Assembly: GCF_000423225.1 (NCBI RefSeq)
Contig: NZ_KE383992.1
Coordinates: forward strand, 250,971 to 314,970
Source of the DNA: Kaistia adipata DSM 17808
GTDB taxonomy: Bacteria > Pseudomonadota > Alphaproteobacteria > Rhizobiales > Kaistiaceae
DNA length: 64,000 bases
Direction of reading: 5' to 3'
Shown: positions 17,499 to 29,588 of the stretch, in pieces
Layout of the letters: each line of letters opens with the position of its first letter
How positions within the stretch are numbered: the stretch's first letter is position 1
Translations under genes and position numbers: made by a program
Notes under the pieces: generated by a model
The model's database searches: none
What the model saw: only the letters and a program-made list of their open reading frames with translations
What the model was told of the DNA's origin: nothing

Positions 17499-18767
17499 TC
17501 AAGCCGCTCGGCGGCGTTGTTGGCCACGCCACCGATTTTTCTTGCTCTTTTCTTGCATAGGCTGCCCGTCCCGAGCCGGCTTATCGCCCCGATGCGTCTC
17601 CGCAGCGGGTCTCTGAGCCGAAGACGGGGCTTTGAAATTGGTCGCGACCTCGGGGATCGGACGGCGAATCAGCCGCTCGATCGCCTTCAGACGCGCAGCT
17701 TCGCCAGCGTCGAACAGAGAGAGTGCGAGCCCGCTCCGACCAGCGCGGGCCGTACGTCCAATGCGATGGACATACGATTCCGGCTCATCGGGCAGGTCGA
17801 AATTGACCACATGGGTCACGCCGGAGACGTCGATGCCGCGGGCGGCGATGTCGGTCGCGACGAGAACCCGGAGCGTTCCGTTCTTGAAACCCTCCAGCGC
17901 CTTCTGACGGGCGCCCTGTGACTTGTTACCATGGAGAGCGAGCGTTTCGACGCGCGCCTTCTGCAGGTGTTGCGCGACGCGATCCGCGCCGTGCTTGGTG
18001 CGCGTGAAAACGATCACGCGCTCCATCTCCGGATTGGCAAGCAGATCCAGGAGGAAATTGCGTTTCTCGGCCGTCGGCACGCGGTAGAGCCGCTGGTCGA
18101 TGCGTTCGACCGTCACGACTTCCGGCGTCACCTCGACGCGGACCGGATCCTTGAGGATCTTCTGCGACAGCTGCGCCACCTCGGCCGGCATCGTCGCCGA
18201 GAACAGCAGCGACTGACGGTTCGCCGGCAGCCGCGCGATGATCTTCATCACGTCGCGGACAAAGCCCATGTCGAGCATGCGGTCGGCTTCGTCGAGCACC
18301 AGATGGGTGACGCTGTCGAGCTTCACGGCGCCGGCCTGCAGGTGATCGAGCAGGCGGCCCGGCGTGGCGACGAGGATGTCGACGCCCTTCTCGAGCGCCC
18401 GGATCTGCGGCTGATGGCCAACGCCGCCAAAGACGAGCGCATGGCGAACGCCGAGGAACTTCGCGAACTTGCGCAGCTCGGTGTCGATCTGGATGGCGAG
18501 CTCGCGCGTCGGCGCGAGGATGAGCGAACGGGCGGTCTTCGGCGCGAGGCCGTCGGCGCGGCGCGACAGATGCTGCAGGAGCGGCAGGCCGAACGCGGCG
18601 GTCTTGCCGGTTCCGGTCTGCGCGATGCCGAGCATGTCGCGGCCTTCGAGGAGCGCGGGGATGGCCTGCGCCTGGATCGGCGTCGGCTTGGTAATGCCGG
18701 CCACATCAAGCGCACGCACCAACGGTTCGGCAAGTGCCAAAGCCGCGAAATTTGTCAATTGATTCAA
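17499..18767 (-). CDS. rhlE: DEAD-box RNA helicase, RhlE type
   Basis: ATP-dependent RNA helicase of 422 residues that unwinds structured RNA, often needed for ribosome assembly in the cold. Motifs in order: Q motif near residue 31 (PTPIQAQAIP), motif I AQTGTGKT (49-56), motif Ia PTREL, motif II DEAD (159-162), motif III SAT (190-192), and motif VI HRIGRTARAG. The C-terminal tail is basic and polar. The start is TTG 18767: an in-frame TAG lies a few codons upstream, so no ATG is available. It is first in the unit with cspA and infA. Confidence 0.93.
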   Translation of the reverse strand: MNQLTNFAALALAEPLVRALDVAGITKPTPIQAQAIPALLEGRDMLGIAQTGTGKTAAFGLPLLQHLSRRADGLAPKTARSLILAPTRELAIQIDTELRKFAKFLGVRHALVFGGVGHQPQIRALEKGVDILVATPGRLLDHLQAGAVKLDSVTHLVLDEADRMLDMGFVRDVMKIIARLPANRQSLLFSATMPAEVAQLSQKILKDPVRVEVTPEVVTVERIDQRLYRVPTAEKRNFLLDLLANPEMERVIVFTRTKHGADRVAQHLQKARVETLALHGNKSQGARQKALEGFKNGTLRVLVATDIAARGIDVSGVTHVVNFDLPDEPESYVHRIGRTARAGRSGLALSLFDAGEAARLKAIERLIRRPIPEVATNFKAPSSAQRPAAETHRGDKPARDGQPMQEKSKKNRWRGQQRRRAA

Positions 18768-18852
18768 GAAGAAAGCCTAATTGTGCGAATGCTTTCGGCA
18801 TCCGACTTCTAGTCATGACCCACGCGCGAAAGGATCAGAGGACGGGGTCGTG

Positions 18853-18872
18853 TCCTGCTCCCTCTAGCAGGA
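18853..18872 (-). promoter_or_regulatory. hairpin in the rhlE 5' leader
   Basis: TCCTGCT and AGCAGGA form a perfect 7-bp stem around a 6-base loop, about 85-105 bases upstream of the rhlE TTG and downstream of the predicted promoter. On the RNA it would present a purine-rich AGGAG-like stretch partly paired. It may be a structured cold-shock leader; function is inferred. Confidence 0.35.
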
Positions 18873-18927
18873 TAGAGCCACCGAAATCTTCGCGTGGCAC
18901 AGCGCGATCACGATGATCGTCGTCGCG

Positions 18928-18956
18928 TATATGCGGACTCATCGTTAAAAAAGCAA
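18928..18956 (-). promoter_or_regulatory. promoter of rhlE-cspA-infA
   Basis: On the minus strand TTGCTT (18951-18956) and CATATA (18928-18933) are separated by exactly 17 bases. The transcript would start near 18920 and carry a leader of about 155 bases before the rhlE TTG. A long leader fits a cold-shock gene. Confidence 0.55.
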
Positions 18957-19073
18957 ACGAAAAGTCGCATGCCCGTGCGTCGAGGCGCCGAAAACGGCGT
19001 TTTTCTGCCGCGCAGCTTGTCTCTGCCGCACAACTGTGCAGAGTGCCAGTTCCGACATCCCGCATGTGATCCC

Positions 19074-20018
19074 ATGTCCGCATCCAGCCCTACCGTCCCC
19101 GCCCGCCAGCTCTCCAGCTCGGTGCTGGGTATCCTGCTCATGATCCTGGGCATCTTCCTCTACTCCGCCAATGACACGCTCGGGAAATGGCTGACGGCCA
19201 CCTATTCCGTCGGCATGATCATGCTGCTGCGATCGATCGCGGCGATGGTGGTTCTGGGACCGTTCATTCACAAGCATGGCGGCATCGCGACGCTCAAGAA
19301 GGCGCCCCGCCCCGGCCTGCAGCTTCTGCGCGTCGCCGTCACCGTCGGCGAGATCGGCTTCTTCTACTGGTCGGTGTCGCTGCTGCCGCTCGCCGACGTC
19401 ATGACCTACTATCTCGCCGGCCCGATCTACGTGGTGGCGCTCTCGGCGCTGCTGCTGAAGGAAAAGGTCGACGGGCCGCGCTGGGCGGCGGTGATCGCCG
19501 GCTTCATCGGCGTGGTCATCGTGCTGCAGCCCTCCTCCGAGAGCCTCAGCTGGGGCGCGCTGATCGCGATCGGCGGCAGCCTGTTCTTCGCGGCGCTGAT
19601 GATCGTCACCCGCCAGCTGCGCGGCACGCCGGACTCGACCCTCCTCACCTTCTCGACGATGGCGACGCTCGCCGTCGGGGCCGTGCTGGCGCCCTTCACC
19701 TGGACCACGCCGACGCCGCTCGGCCTCGCCGGGCTGGCGCTGATCGGCGTCGTCGCGCTGGTGGCGCAGCTCTGCGTCACCCGTTCGCTGCGGCTGGCGC
19801 CCGCCTCCGTCGTCGTGCCCTACCAGTACACCATGCTGATCTGGGCCGTCGTGTTCGGCTATTTCATCTTCGGCGACACGCCGCGCATCTCGATGCTGAT
19901 CGGCGCCGTCATCATCATCGCCGCCGGCTTCTACATCTTCCTGCGCGAGCAGCGCACGGGATCGCCCAAGCCGGGCGACACCGTCATCGAGGAAGTCGGC
20001 GACAACGTTCCCGGCTAG
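19074..20018 (+). CDS. EamA/DMT family transporter
   Basis: Ten-helix inner-membrane transporter of 314 residues with two EamA repeats. The first begins SSVLGILLMILGIFLYSAND and carries LLPLADVMTYYLAGPIYVV, a typical end of repeat one. Substrate is unknown. I chose ATG 19074 (MSASSPTV); the frame is open back to 18894, but that part overlaps the rhlE promoter and is not family-like. It is divergent from the rhlE unit. The C-terminal tail is charged and cytosolic. Confidence 0.88.
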   Translation: MSASSPTVPARQLSSSVLGILLMILGIFLYSANDTLGKWLTATYSVGMIMLLRSIAAMVVLGPFIHKHGGIATLKKAPRPGLQLLRVAVTVGEIGFFYWSVSLLPLADVMTYYLAGPIYVVALSALLLKEKVDGPRWAAVIAGFIGVVIVLQPSSESLSWGALIAIGGSLFFAALMIVTRQLRGTPDSTLLTFSTMATLAVGAVLAPFTWTTPTPLGLAGLALIGVVALVAQLCVTRSLRLAPASVVVPYQYTMLIWAVVFGYFIFGDTPRISMLIGAVIIIAAGFYIFLREQRTGSPKPGDTVIEEVGDNVPG

Positions 20019-20238
20019 CCCCGCCGCATCGTCGCCCGGCCACGGCGGGCCGGCCTAACACATTGTCCGGTCGCGCTTTCCCGGCGCGCCGGCGCCTCGG
20101 CGGCGCGCATCGCCAGACCGCCCCGATCACGGCTTCGCGAGCGGCCGGCGACGCCACGGCGCCGCCGCAATTTGCGCCGACACAACTTCGGTGGAACGCG
20201 CGTCAGCCCGACGCGCCCGCGACTGCGGATCGGCCGAA

Positions 20239-21384
20239 ATGGGCGTTGCATCGCGCCTCGAAAGTGCTGTCGACGCCCCTTCGCCGCCCCCCTTCGTCGT
20301 GCGCCCCGCCGGGGTCGCCGACCTCGACGGGCTGGTGGCGATCGAGGCGCTCTGCTTCGACACCGACCGCATCGCCCGGCGCAGCTTCCGCAAGCTGGTC
20401 GAGGCGCCGACGGCGGAGATCACCGTCGCGAGCCTGCCGGACGGCGGTATCGTCGGCTACGCGCTGCTGCTGTTCCGGGCCGGCACCGGCATGGCGCGGC
20501 TCTATTCCATCGCCGTCCACCCGGACCTGCGCGGCAGCGGCATCGGCGCCGCGCTGATCGCGGAGGCCGAGGCGGTCGCCTACGCGCGCGACCGCTTCCT
20601 GCTCCGCCTCGAGGTGCGGGAGGACAATGCCGGCGGCATCCGCCTCTACGAGCGGCTCGGCTATCGCCGCATCGGGCGCTATCTCGACTATTACGAGGAC
20701 CACACCGACGCGCTGCGCTTCGAGAAGCGGCTGCGCGGTCCCGCGCAATCGACCGCGGTGCGCTACTACGAGCAGACCACGGATTTCACCTGCGGCCCCT
20801 GCTGCGTGATGATGGCGCTTGGCCATTTCCGACCCGATTACGCGATGGGGCCGGTCGAGGAGATCAAACTCTGGCGCCAGGCGACGACGGTGTTCATGAT
20901 GGCTGGGCTCGGCGGCTGCGACCCGCATGGCCTCGCCGTCTCGGCCGCCCGCAACGGGCTTTCGGCCAGCATCCATGTCAGCCATGAGGGCTCGCTATTC
21001 CTCGAATCCGTGCGCGATCCGGAGAAGCGGCGCGTCATGGCGCTGGCGCAGGAGGATTTCCGCCGCCAGACCGTCGCCTTCGGCATCCCGATCCACCACC
21101 GGCCGATCGCGGTCGCCGAAATCCGCGCCGCCCTCGCCGAGGGCGCGCTCGTCATCGTGCTGATCTCCGCCTACCGGATGTTCGGCAAGAAGGTGCCGCA
21201 CTGGGTTCTTGTCGTCGGCGACGACGGCCGCCACCTGTTCATCCATGACCCCTGGGTCGAGGACCGCAGCCGCGAGACCCACAGCGATGCCGCCAATTTG
21301 CCCATTCCCTATGCCGATTTCGAGCATATGGCGCGCTGGGGCCGCGAGGGCCTGCGCGCCGCCGTCGTGCTCAGACCGAGGTGA
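20239..21384 (+). CDS. GNAT acetyltransferase fused to a C39-like cysteine peptidase
   Basis: A 381-residue two-domain protein. Residues 18-165 form a GNAT domain with the acetyl-CoA motif RGSGIG (98-103) and END-like ending EDNAGGIRLYERLGY. Residues 170-381 form a papain-like peptidase_C39-like domain; the likely triad is visible as Cys185 in DFTCGPCC, His321 in VPHWVLVV, and Asp337 in IHDPW, so it is probably active. Known family: this fusion is found beside RimK-type ligases, and the RimK gene here starts three bases later. Predicted role: making or trimming a modified peptide; unproven. ATG 20239 is chosen; GTG 20191 would add 16 residues. Confidence 0.88.
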   Translation: MGVASRLESAVDAPSPPPFVVRPAGVADLDGLVAIEALCFDTDRIARRSFRKLVEAPTAEITVASLPDGGIVGYALLLFRAGTGMARLYSIAVHPDLRGSGIGAALIAEAEAVAYARDRFLLRLEVREDNAGGIRLYERLGYRRIGRYLDYYEDHTDALRFEKRLRGPAQSTAVRYYEQTTDFTCGPCCVMMALGHFRPDYAMGPVEEIKLWRQATTVFMMAGLGGCDPHGLAVSAARNGLSASIHVSHEGSLFLESVRDPEKRRVMALAQEDFRRQTVAFGIPIHHRPIAVAEIRAALAEGALVIVLISAYRMFGKKVPHWVLVVGDDGRHLFIHDPWVEDRSRETHSDAANLPIPYADFEHMARWGREGLRAAVVLRPR

Positions 21385-21387
21385 AAC

Positions 21388-22848
21388 ATGGCTGACTGGG
21401 TGATCCTGGTCGATAGCGCCCGGGACTTTCCGAACGAAGACACCCCGCACAAGGTCATCACAACCAAGGATTATCTCGCCCGCGCCAGCCTGTTTCGCGG
21501 CTCGCGGCCGAAGATCATCAACCTGTCGCGCTCCTTCGCCTATCAGAGCCGCGGCTACTACGCCTCGCTGCTCGCCGGCGCGCGCGGCCATCGCGTCATC
21601 CCGAGCGTCGAGACGATGATCGACCTCGGCAGCAAGGCGCTCTACGCGCAGGCGCTGCCCGAGCTCGAGGACCAGCTCGCCAAGGTCGGCGCCGCCGGCG
21701 GGAACGGCGCGCTGCCGCCGCGCCTGCTGGTGATGTTCGGCATCGCCGAGGACCACCGCTTCGACCGTTTCGGCCGGCTGCTGTTCGACTGGTTCCGCTG
21801 CCCGGTCCTGGAGGTGACGATCGACAGCGGCACCAGGGCCGAGATCCGCAAGCTCGCGGCCGTGCCGATCCACAAGCTCTCGCCCGACGAGCTCGCCTTC
21901 TTCCACGATGCGCTACATGACCATACGCGGCGCGAATGGCGGTCGAAGAAGGCGACCCGGCCGACGCCGCGCTATTCGCTCGCCGTGCTGCACGACCCGC
22001 AGGAAGCGATGCCGCCCTCCAACCTCGCCTCGTTGCGGTACTGCGCGCGGATCGCCGAGAAGCTCGGCGTCGAGGTCGAGCCGATCACCCGCAAGGACCT
22101 GGCGCGGCTCGCCGAATTCGACGCGCTGTTCATCCGCGAGACGACATCGATCGGCAACCACACATACCGCTTCGCCCGCCGCGCCGTGCAGGAGGGCATG
22201 CCGGTGATCGACGATCCGGTGTCGATGATCCGCTGCACCAACAAGGTCTATCTGCAGGAGCTGATGACCGGGAACGGCATCGCCGTGCCGCCGACCATCA
22301 TCGTCGCCGGCAACCGCGACCTCGAGCGCGCCGCCGACCAGCTCGGCTTTCCGCTCGTGCTGAAGATCCCGGATTCCTCCTTCTCGCGCGGCGTCAAGAA
22401 GGTCGACAACCATCGCGCCCTGAACGAGCTGGCGCATGCCTGGTTCAAGGATACCGATCTGCTGCTGGCGCAGAAATTCATGCCGACCGCGTTCGACTGG
22501 CGCGTCGGCGTGCTCGGCGGCAAGCCGCTCTTCGTCTGCCAGTACACCATGGCGAAGAAGCACTGGCAGATCGTCAAGCACCGCGAGAACGGCAAGGCGC
22601 TCGAAGGCGGACTGCGCTCGATGACCATCGGCCAGGCGCCGCCGGAAGTGATCGACATCGGCCTGCGCGCGGCGCAACTGATCGGCAACGGCCTCTATGG
22701 CGTCGACATCAAGGAGACGGAGGACGGCTTCTTCGTCATCGAGGTCAACGACAACCCCAACATCGAGCACGGCATCGAGGACGCGGCCGAGAAGGACCAG
22801 GTGTGGATCGAGCTGACCCGCTGGTTCGTCAATCGGCTGGAGAGGTAG
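21388..22848 (+). CDS. RimK-type ATP-grasp ligase with RimK-like N-terminal domain
   Basis: A 486-residue protein. The N-terminal half (about 1-190) resembles the RimK-like ATP-grasp N-terminal (RLAN) domain, and residues 200-486 are an ATP-grasp fold of the RimK type. ATP-binding segments visible are FPLVLKIPDSSFSRGVKKV and the metal-binding VIEVNDNPNIEHGIED. RimK relatives join glutamate or other amino acids to a carboxylate of a peptide or protein; the substrate here is unknown. ATG 21388 follows the stop of the GNAT-C39 gene by three bases, so the two are an operon. It is not the ribosomal S6 modifier, which lacks this N-terminal domain. Confidence 0.88.
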   Translation: MADWVILVDSARDFPNEDTPHKVITTKDYLARASLFRGSRPKIINLSRSFAYQSRGYYASLLAGARGHRVIPSVETMIDLGSKALYAQALPELEDQLAKVGAAGGNGALPPRLLVMFGIAEDHRFDRFGRLLFDWFRCPVLEVTIDSGTRAEIRKLAAVPIHKLSPDELAFFHDALHDHTRREWRSKKATRPTPRYSLAVLHDPQEAMPPSNLASLRYCARIAEKLGVEVEPITRKDLARLAEFDALFIRETTSIGNHTYRFARRAVQEGMPVIDDPVSMIRCTNKVYLQELMTGNGIAVPPTIIVAGNRDLERAADQLGFPLVLKIPDSSFSRGVKKVDNHRALNELAHAWFKDTDLLLAQKFMPTAFDWRVGVLGGKPLFVCQYTMAKKHWQIVKHRENGKALEGGLRSMTIGQAPPEVIDIGLRAAQLIGNGLYGVDIKETEDGFFVIEVNDNPNIEHGIEDAAEKDQVWIELTRWFVNRLER

Positions 22849-22902
22849 GAGGAGAGTAGCCTCCACCTCTCCCTGAGGGGACACCCGCGCAACCGCCCTC
22901 AA

Positions 22903-23024
22903 CATGCCGAGGAGGCCCGAGGGCCGCCTCGAAGCACGCAGGGCGGCGGCGCGATATCCCCGCATTGCCCCAACGACGTGCGTCCTTCGAGACGGCTTGC
23001 TACGCAAGCCTGCTCAGGATGATG
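22903..23024. repeat. dispersed repeat family 1, copy A (inverted pair)
   Basis: Two copies of a roughly 40-base unit in opposite orientation: the left one reads catgccgaggaggcccgagg onward to cgaagcacgcag, the right one cgtgcgtccttcgagacggc to ctcaggatgatgg. The right unit contains its own small stem (GGCTTGCTACGCAAGCC). Related pairs are at 54234-54349 and 59040-59160. A damaged start of repeat family 2 lies just before it, at 22863-22880. Confidence 0.8.
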
Positions 23025-23093
23025 GAAGTCGGATCCTGCATGTCTGCCCTGGCGCGAAGCGCAAGAGTCGCCTCAAGGAAACCGATCGCCCGA

Positions 23094-23447
23094 TCAATGA
23101 TCCCAGGCCTGGATGTTGGTCTGGCGGCGGATCTTGCCGTTCGCGAGCTCCAGCATGGCGCTCATATAGACCTTGACCCCGTCCGGATAGGTGCAGGTCT
23201 CGGCGAAGGCGACGTGGCTGCCGTCCATCAGGCCGTCGTCGACATGATGCTTCATGGCGCGGCCACAGACGTCGTCGAGCATGGCGCCGATCGCCTTCTT
23301 GCCCTTGAGCACCAGCGGTTTGCTCGGCGGATGGTCCTGGTCGATCACCCGCATTTCGGCATCGTCGGCATAGAAGGACGTCAACGCCTTGGCGTCGTTG
23401 CCTTCCACTGCCTTGCGGAGACTGGCGAGATTGAGCGCGTTCTGCAT
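23094..23447 (-). CDS. SnoaL/NTF2-like small protein
   Basis: A 117-residue protein with the NTF2/ketosteroid-isomerase-like fold: LASLRKAVEGNDAKALTSFY, then DDAEMRVIDQDHPPSKP and the LELANGKIRRQTNIQAWDH ending, which is a common nuclear transport factor 2-like pattern. Such proteins bind small hydrophobic molecules or act as small enzymes; no function is assigned. ATG 23447 begins MQNALNLASL. It stands alone between a repeat and a small membrane protein gene. Confidence 0.7.
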   Translation of the reverse strand: MQNALNLASLRKAVEGNDAKALTSFYADDAEMRVIDQDHPPSKPLVLKGKKAIGAMLDDVCGRAMKHHVDDGLMDGSHVAFAETCTYPDGVKVYMSAMLELANGKIRRQTNIQAWDH

Positions 23448-23622
23448 CGCATCCTCCCATGTCCGCCCGTCCGCCGGAGAAGCCGGCGGGCCGAGGCTCA
23501 CGGCCGCGTCCAAAAACGCGGCACCACCGGTCAAGTCTATCCGATCGGCGCATGGGGAGGCGGAGCTTCGCCGGCGCCGGCCATCACTTTCGGGCGACCG
23601 GGGCGCGATCGACGGTGAAGCC

Positions 23623-24027
23623 TCAGCGCTTGTCGGCGCGATCGTCCGGCTCGACGACGCGATAGTCGCCGTCGATCGTCGGACCGTCGCCCGCGCGACC
23701 GCCGGGCGGGCCACGGAAGGGGTTGGGCTCGTCGAACGGCGTCGCCGTCTCGTAGGCCGCGCCATAGCTGGGGCCGGGGCCGGCGGCGCCGGGCTGCGCG
23801 CCCGGCGGCATGGCGCGCGCCAGGAGGGCGCGCAGGATGCGGCGGCGGAACAGATAGACGATGGCGAGGACGGGGATCAGCACCAGGGCGATCGAGAACG
23901 ACACCACCAGAGCCGCGAAGACCACGGCGGCGCCGACGACCATCGCTGCGCCAAGCTTCAGCTTGTCCTTCCAGCTGGTCGCGCCACGGGGGCCTGAAAT
24001 CACGTAGGTCCGGTAGGTCGTCATCAT
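23623..24027 (-). CDS. hypothetical small membrane protein
   Basis: A 134-residue protein with a hydrophobic stretch that probably forms two close transmembrane helices (about residues 25-60, AAMVVGAAVVFAALVVSFSI then ALVLIPVLAIVYLF). The C-terminal half is Gly/Pro-rich and disordered (FDEPNPFRGPPGGRAGDGP, ending EPDDRADKR). I do not recognise a family. The start may be ATG 24027 or ATG 24024. It lies between an NTF2-like gene and gnd, all on the minus strand but with gaps of over 170 bases, so it is probably transcribed alone. Confidence 0.6.
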   Translation of the reverse strand: MMTTYRTYVISGPRGATSWKDKLKLGAAMVVGAAVVFAALVVSFSIALVLIPVLAIVYLFRRRILRALLARAMPPGAQPGAAGPGPSYGAAYETATPFDEPNPFRGPPGGRAGDGPTIDGDYRVVEPDDRADKR

Positions 24028-24206
24028 CTCCGCCTGTTCAATCTCGCCGACACCATGTGGGAGCGAGGGATCGATCGTGCAATGCCCGAGCGATCCGCGA
24101 CGGCAGGATCGTGGGCGAATGCGCCCGGATTTGGGCCGACGCGCAACGATGCATTGCGCGCCGGTATCATTTTGTTTCCGCGCGGGCGACCGCGGCGGAA
24201 CCGGCC

Positions 24207-25637
24207 TCAGGCCGGGATTTCGCTGCCGTCCTGGCTCCAGCGGGTGTGGAACTTGCCGGGCTTGTCGAGACGGCCATAGGTGTGGGCGCCGAAATAGTCG
24301 CGCAGGCCCTGCAGCAGGTTGGCCGGGCCGCGGGCGCGGCGCAGGCCGTCATAATAGGCGATCGACGACGAGAAGGCCGGAACCGGGATGCCCTCGGCGA
24401 TGGCGAGGCCGACGACCTTGCGCCAGTTCGCCTCTGCCTTGACCACGGCGTCGCGGAAATAATCCTGCAGCAGCAGGTTGTCGCCGGCGCCGCCCGTCTC
24501 GTAGGCCTCGCGGATGCGGTTCAGGAAGCGGGCGCGGATGATGCAGCCGCCGCGCCAGATCGTGGCGAGGTCGCCGAGCTTCAGGTCCCAGCCGAACTGC
24601 TGCGAGGCGACGGCGAGCTGCTCGAAGCCCTGGGCATAGGCGACGATCTTCGACGCGTAGAGCGCGTCGCGGATGGCGTCGATGTCGGCCTGCGTGATCG
24701 TGCGCTTGGCCGTGGCGGGATGCGGGAAGCGCTTCTCCGCCTCGGCGCGCTGGTTGCGGCGGCCCGAGAGCGCGCGGGCGAACACCGCCTCGGTGATCGA
24801 GGTCAGCGGCACGCCGAGATCGAGCGCCGACTGCGCCGTCCAGCGGCCGGTGCCCTTCTGCTCCGCCTCGTCGACGATCGAATCGACCAGCGGCTTGCCG
24901 GTATGATCGACCTTGCGCAGAACCGCGTCGGTGATCTCGATCAGGTAGGAATTGAGCTCGCCCTTGTTCCACTCGGCGAAGATGTCGGCGATGGCGCCGG
25001 CTTCGAGGCCGTAGACCGTCTTGAACAGGTCGTAGGCCTCGGTGATCAGCTGCATGTCGGCATATTCGATGCCGTTGTGCACCATCTTGACGTAATGACC
25101 GGAACCCTCGGTGCCGATATAGGTGCAGCAGGGCTCGCCATCGACCTGGGCCGCCATCTTGGTGACGATCGGCTCGATGCGCGAATAAGCCTCGCGGGTG
25201 CCGCCCGGCATCATGCTCGGGCCCTCGAGCGCACCTTCCTCGCCACCGGACACACCCATGCCGATGAACTTGATGTCCCGGTCCTTGAGGTAGTGGAAGC
25301 GACGGTTGGTGTCGGTATAGAGCGAGTTGCCGCCATCGATGATGATGTCGCCGACTTCCAGATGCGGCAGCAGCTCCTCGATCACGTCGTCGACCGGCTG
25401 GCCGGCCTTGACCATGATGATGATGGCGCGCGGCTTGGCGATCGAGGCGACGAACTCGGGAATGGTCTTCGACGGCGTGAAGCGGCCTTCGCCGCCATGC
25501 TCGTTGATCAGTTCGTCGGTACGGGCGCCGTTGCGGTTGAACACGGCGACGCCGAAGCCCTTGCGAGCGGCGTTGCGGGCGAGGTTCGCGCCCATCACGG
25601 CGAGACCGAGCACGCCAATATCAGCGAGTTGCTGCAA
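24207..25637 (-). CDS. gnd: 6-phosphogluconate dehydrogenase (decarboxylating)
   Basis: Oxidative pentose phosphate pathway enzyme of 476 residues; it converts 6-phosphogluconate to ribulose 5-phosphate with CO2 release and NADPH formation. The nucleotide-binding GVLGLAVMGANLARN and the substrate motif GSGHYVKMVHNGIEYADMQ are intact, as is GTGRWTAQSALDLG. The start is TTG 25637: in the same frame a TGA stop lies two codons upstream, so no longer N terminus is possible. It is a single gene with a clear intergenic space on both sides. Confidence 0.96.
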   Translation of the reverse strand: MQQLADIGVLGLAVMGANLARNAARKGFGVAVFNRNGARTDELINEHGGEGRFTPSKTIPEFVASIAKPRAIIIMVKAGQPVDDVIEELLPHLEVGDIIIDGGNSLYTDTNRRFHYLKDRDIKFIGMGVSGGEEGALEGPSMMPGGTREAYSRIEPIVTKMAAQVDGEPCCTYIGTEGSGHYVKMVHNGIEYADMQLITEAYDLFKTVYGLEAGAIADIFAEWNKGELNSYLIEITDAVLRKVDHTGKPLVDSIVDEAEQKGTGRWTAQSALDLGVPLTSITEAVFARALSGRRNQRAEAEKRFPHPATAKRTITQADIDAIRDALYASKIVAYAQGFEQLAVASQQFGWDLKLGDLATIWRGGCIIRARFLNRIREAYETGGAGDNLLLQDYFRDAVVKAEANWRKVVGLAIAEGIPVPAFSSSIAYYDGLRRARGPANLLQGLRDYFGAHTYGRLDKPGKFHTRWSQDGSEIPA

Positions 25638-25870
25638 TGTGTTTCATCCCTGATGCGTGTGTGTTGTTGACCGTCGCACTGCTTGTTGCTGGCGAGTATG
25701 ACATCAGCCACGCGGCTTGCGGAAGTAGAACGAGCGCATGACGTATGGACCGTCAGCGGGACGAGGGCAATATGGCGACGCCAAATTGCTACGAACCTCG
25801 AACAATCGCGGCGCTTGCATGCCGACAAAATCCCGCCTCTACTGGGCCGGGACAAGCTGCGGAGAACCCC

Positions 25871-26272
25871 ATGCGCCGTCTGATCCTGATCGCCGCGATG
25901 ATGCTCGCGGGGCTGCCGGCGGCGAAGGCCGCGAATTGCGACAACGCGACCGACCAGGCGACGATGAACGTCTGCGCCGACAAGGCCCTGAAAGCCGCCG
26001 ACGCCGAACTGAACGCCATCTACAAGAAGATCACCCACCGCCTCGCCGACGAGCCCGACACCGGCAAGCAGCTGGTCGCCGCGCAGCGCGCCTGGATCGC
26101 CTTCCGCGACGCGCAATGCACGTTCGCGAGTTCCGCGGTGAGCGGCGGCAGCGCCTATCCGATGGTCCACGCCATGTGCCTGGACGACCTCACGCGGAGC
26201 CGCGTGGCCGATCTCAAGGCCCTCCTCGACTGCGAGGAAGGCGACATGAGCTGCCCGGTGCCGGCCGAGTGA
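25871..26272 (+). CDS. LprI/DUF1311 family exported protein
   Basis: Periplasmic protein of 133 residues of the lysozyme inhibitor LprI N-terminal (DUF1311) family. A signal peptide (about 1-20, ending AKAAN) is followed by the family pattern CDNATDQATMNVCADKALKA, ADAELNAIYKKI, and QRAWIAFRDAQCTFASS, with four conserved cysteines. Family members can inhibit lysozyme; activity here is not shown. ATG 25871 is chosen; upstream open frame lacks a signal. It is convergent with gyrB, ending 24 bases from its stop. Confidence 0.88.
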   Translation: MRRLILIAAMMLAGLPAAKAANCDNATDQATMNVCADKALKAADAELNAIYKKITHRLADEPDTGKQLVAAQRAWIAFRDAQCTFASSAVSGGSAYPMVHAMCLDDLTRSRVADLKALLDCEEGDMSCPVPAE

Positions 26273-26296
26273 CCCGGCCGGCCTGAGGCCACGCGA

Positions 26297-29579
<3,283 letters not shown>

Positions 29580-29588
<9 letters not shown>

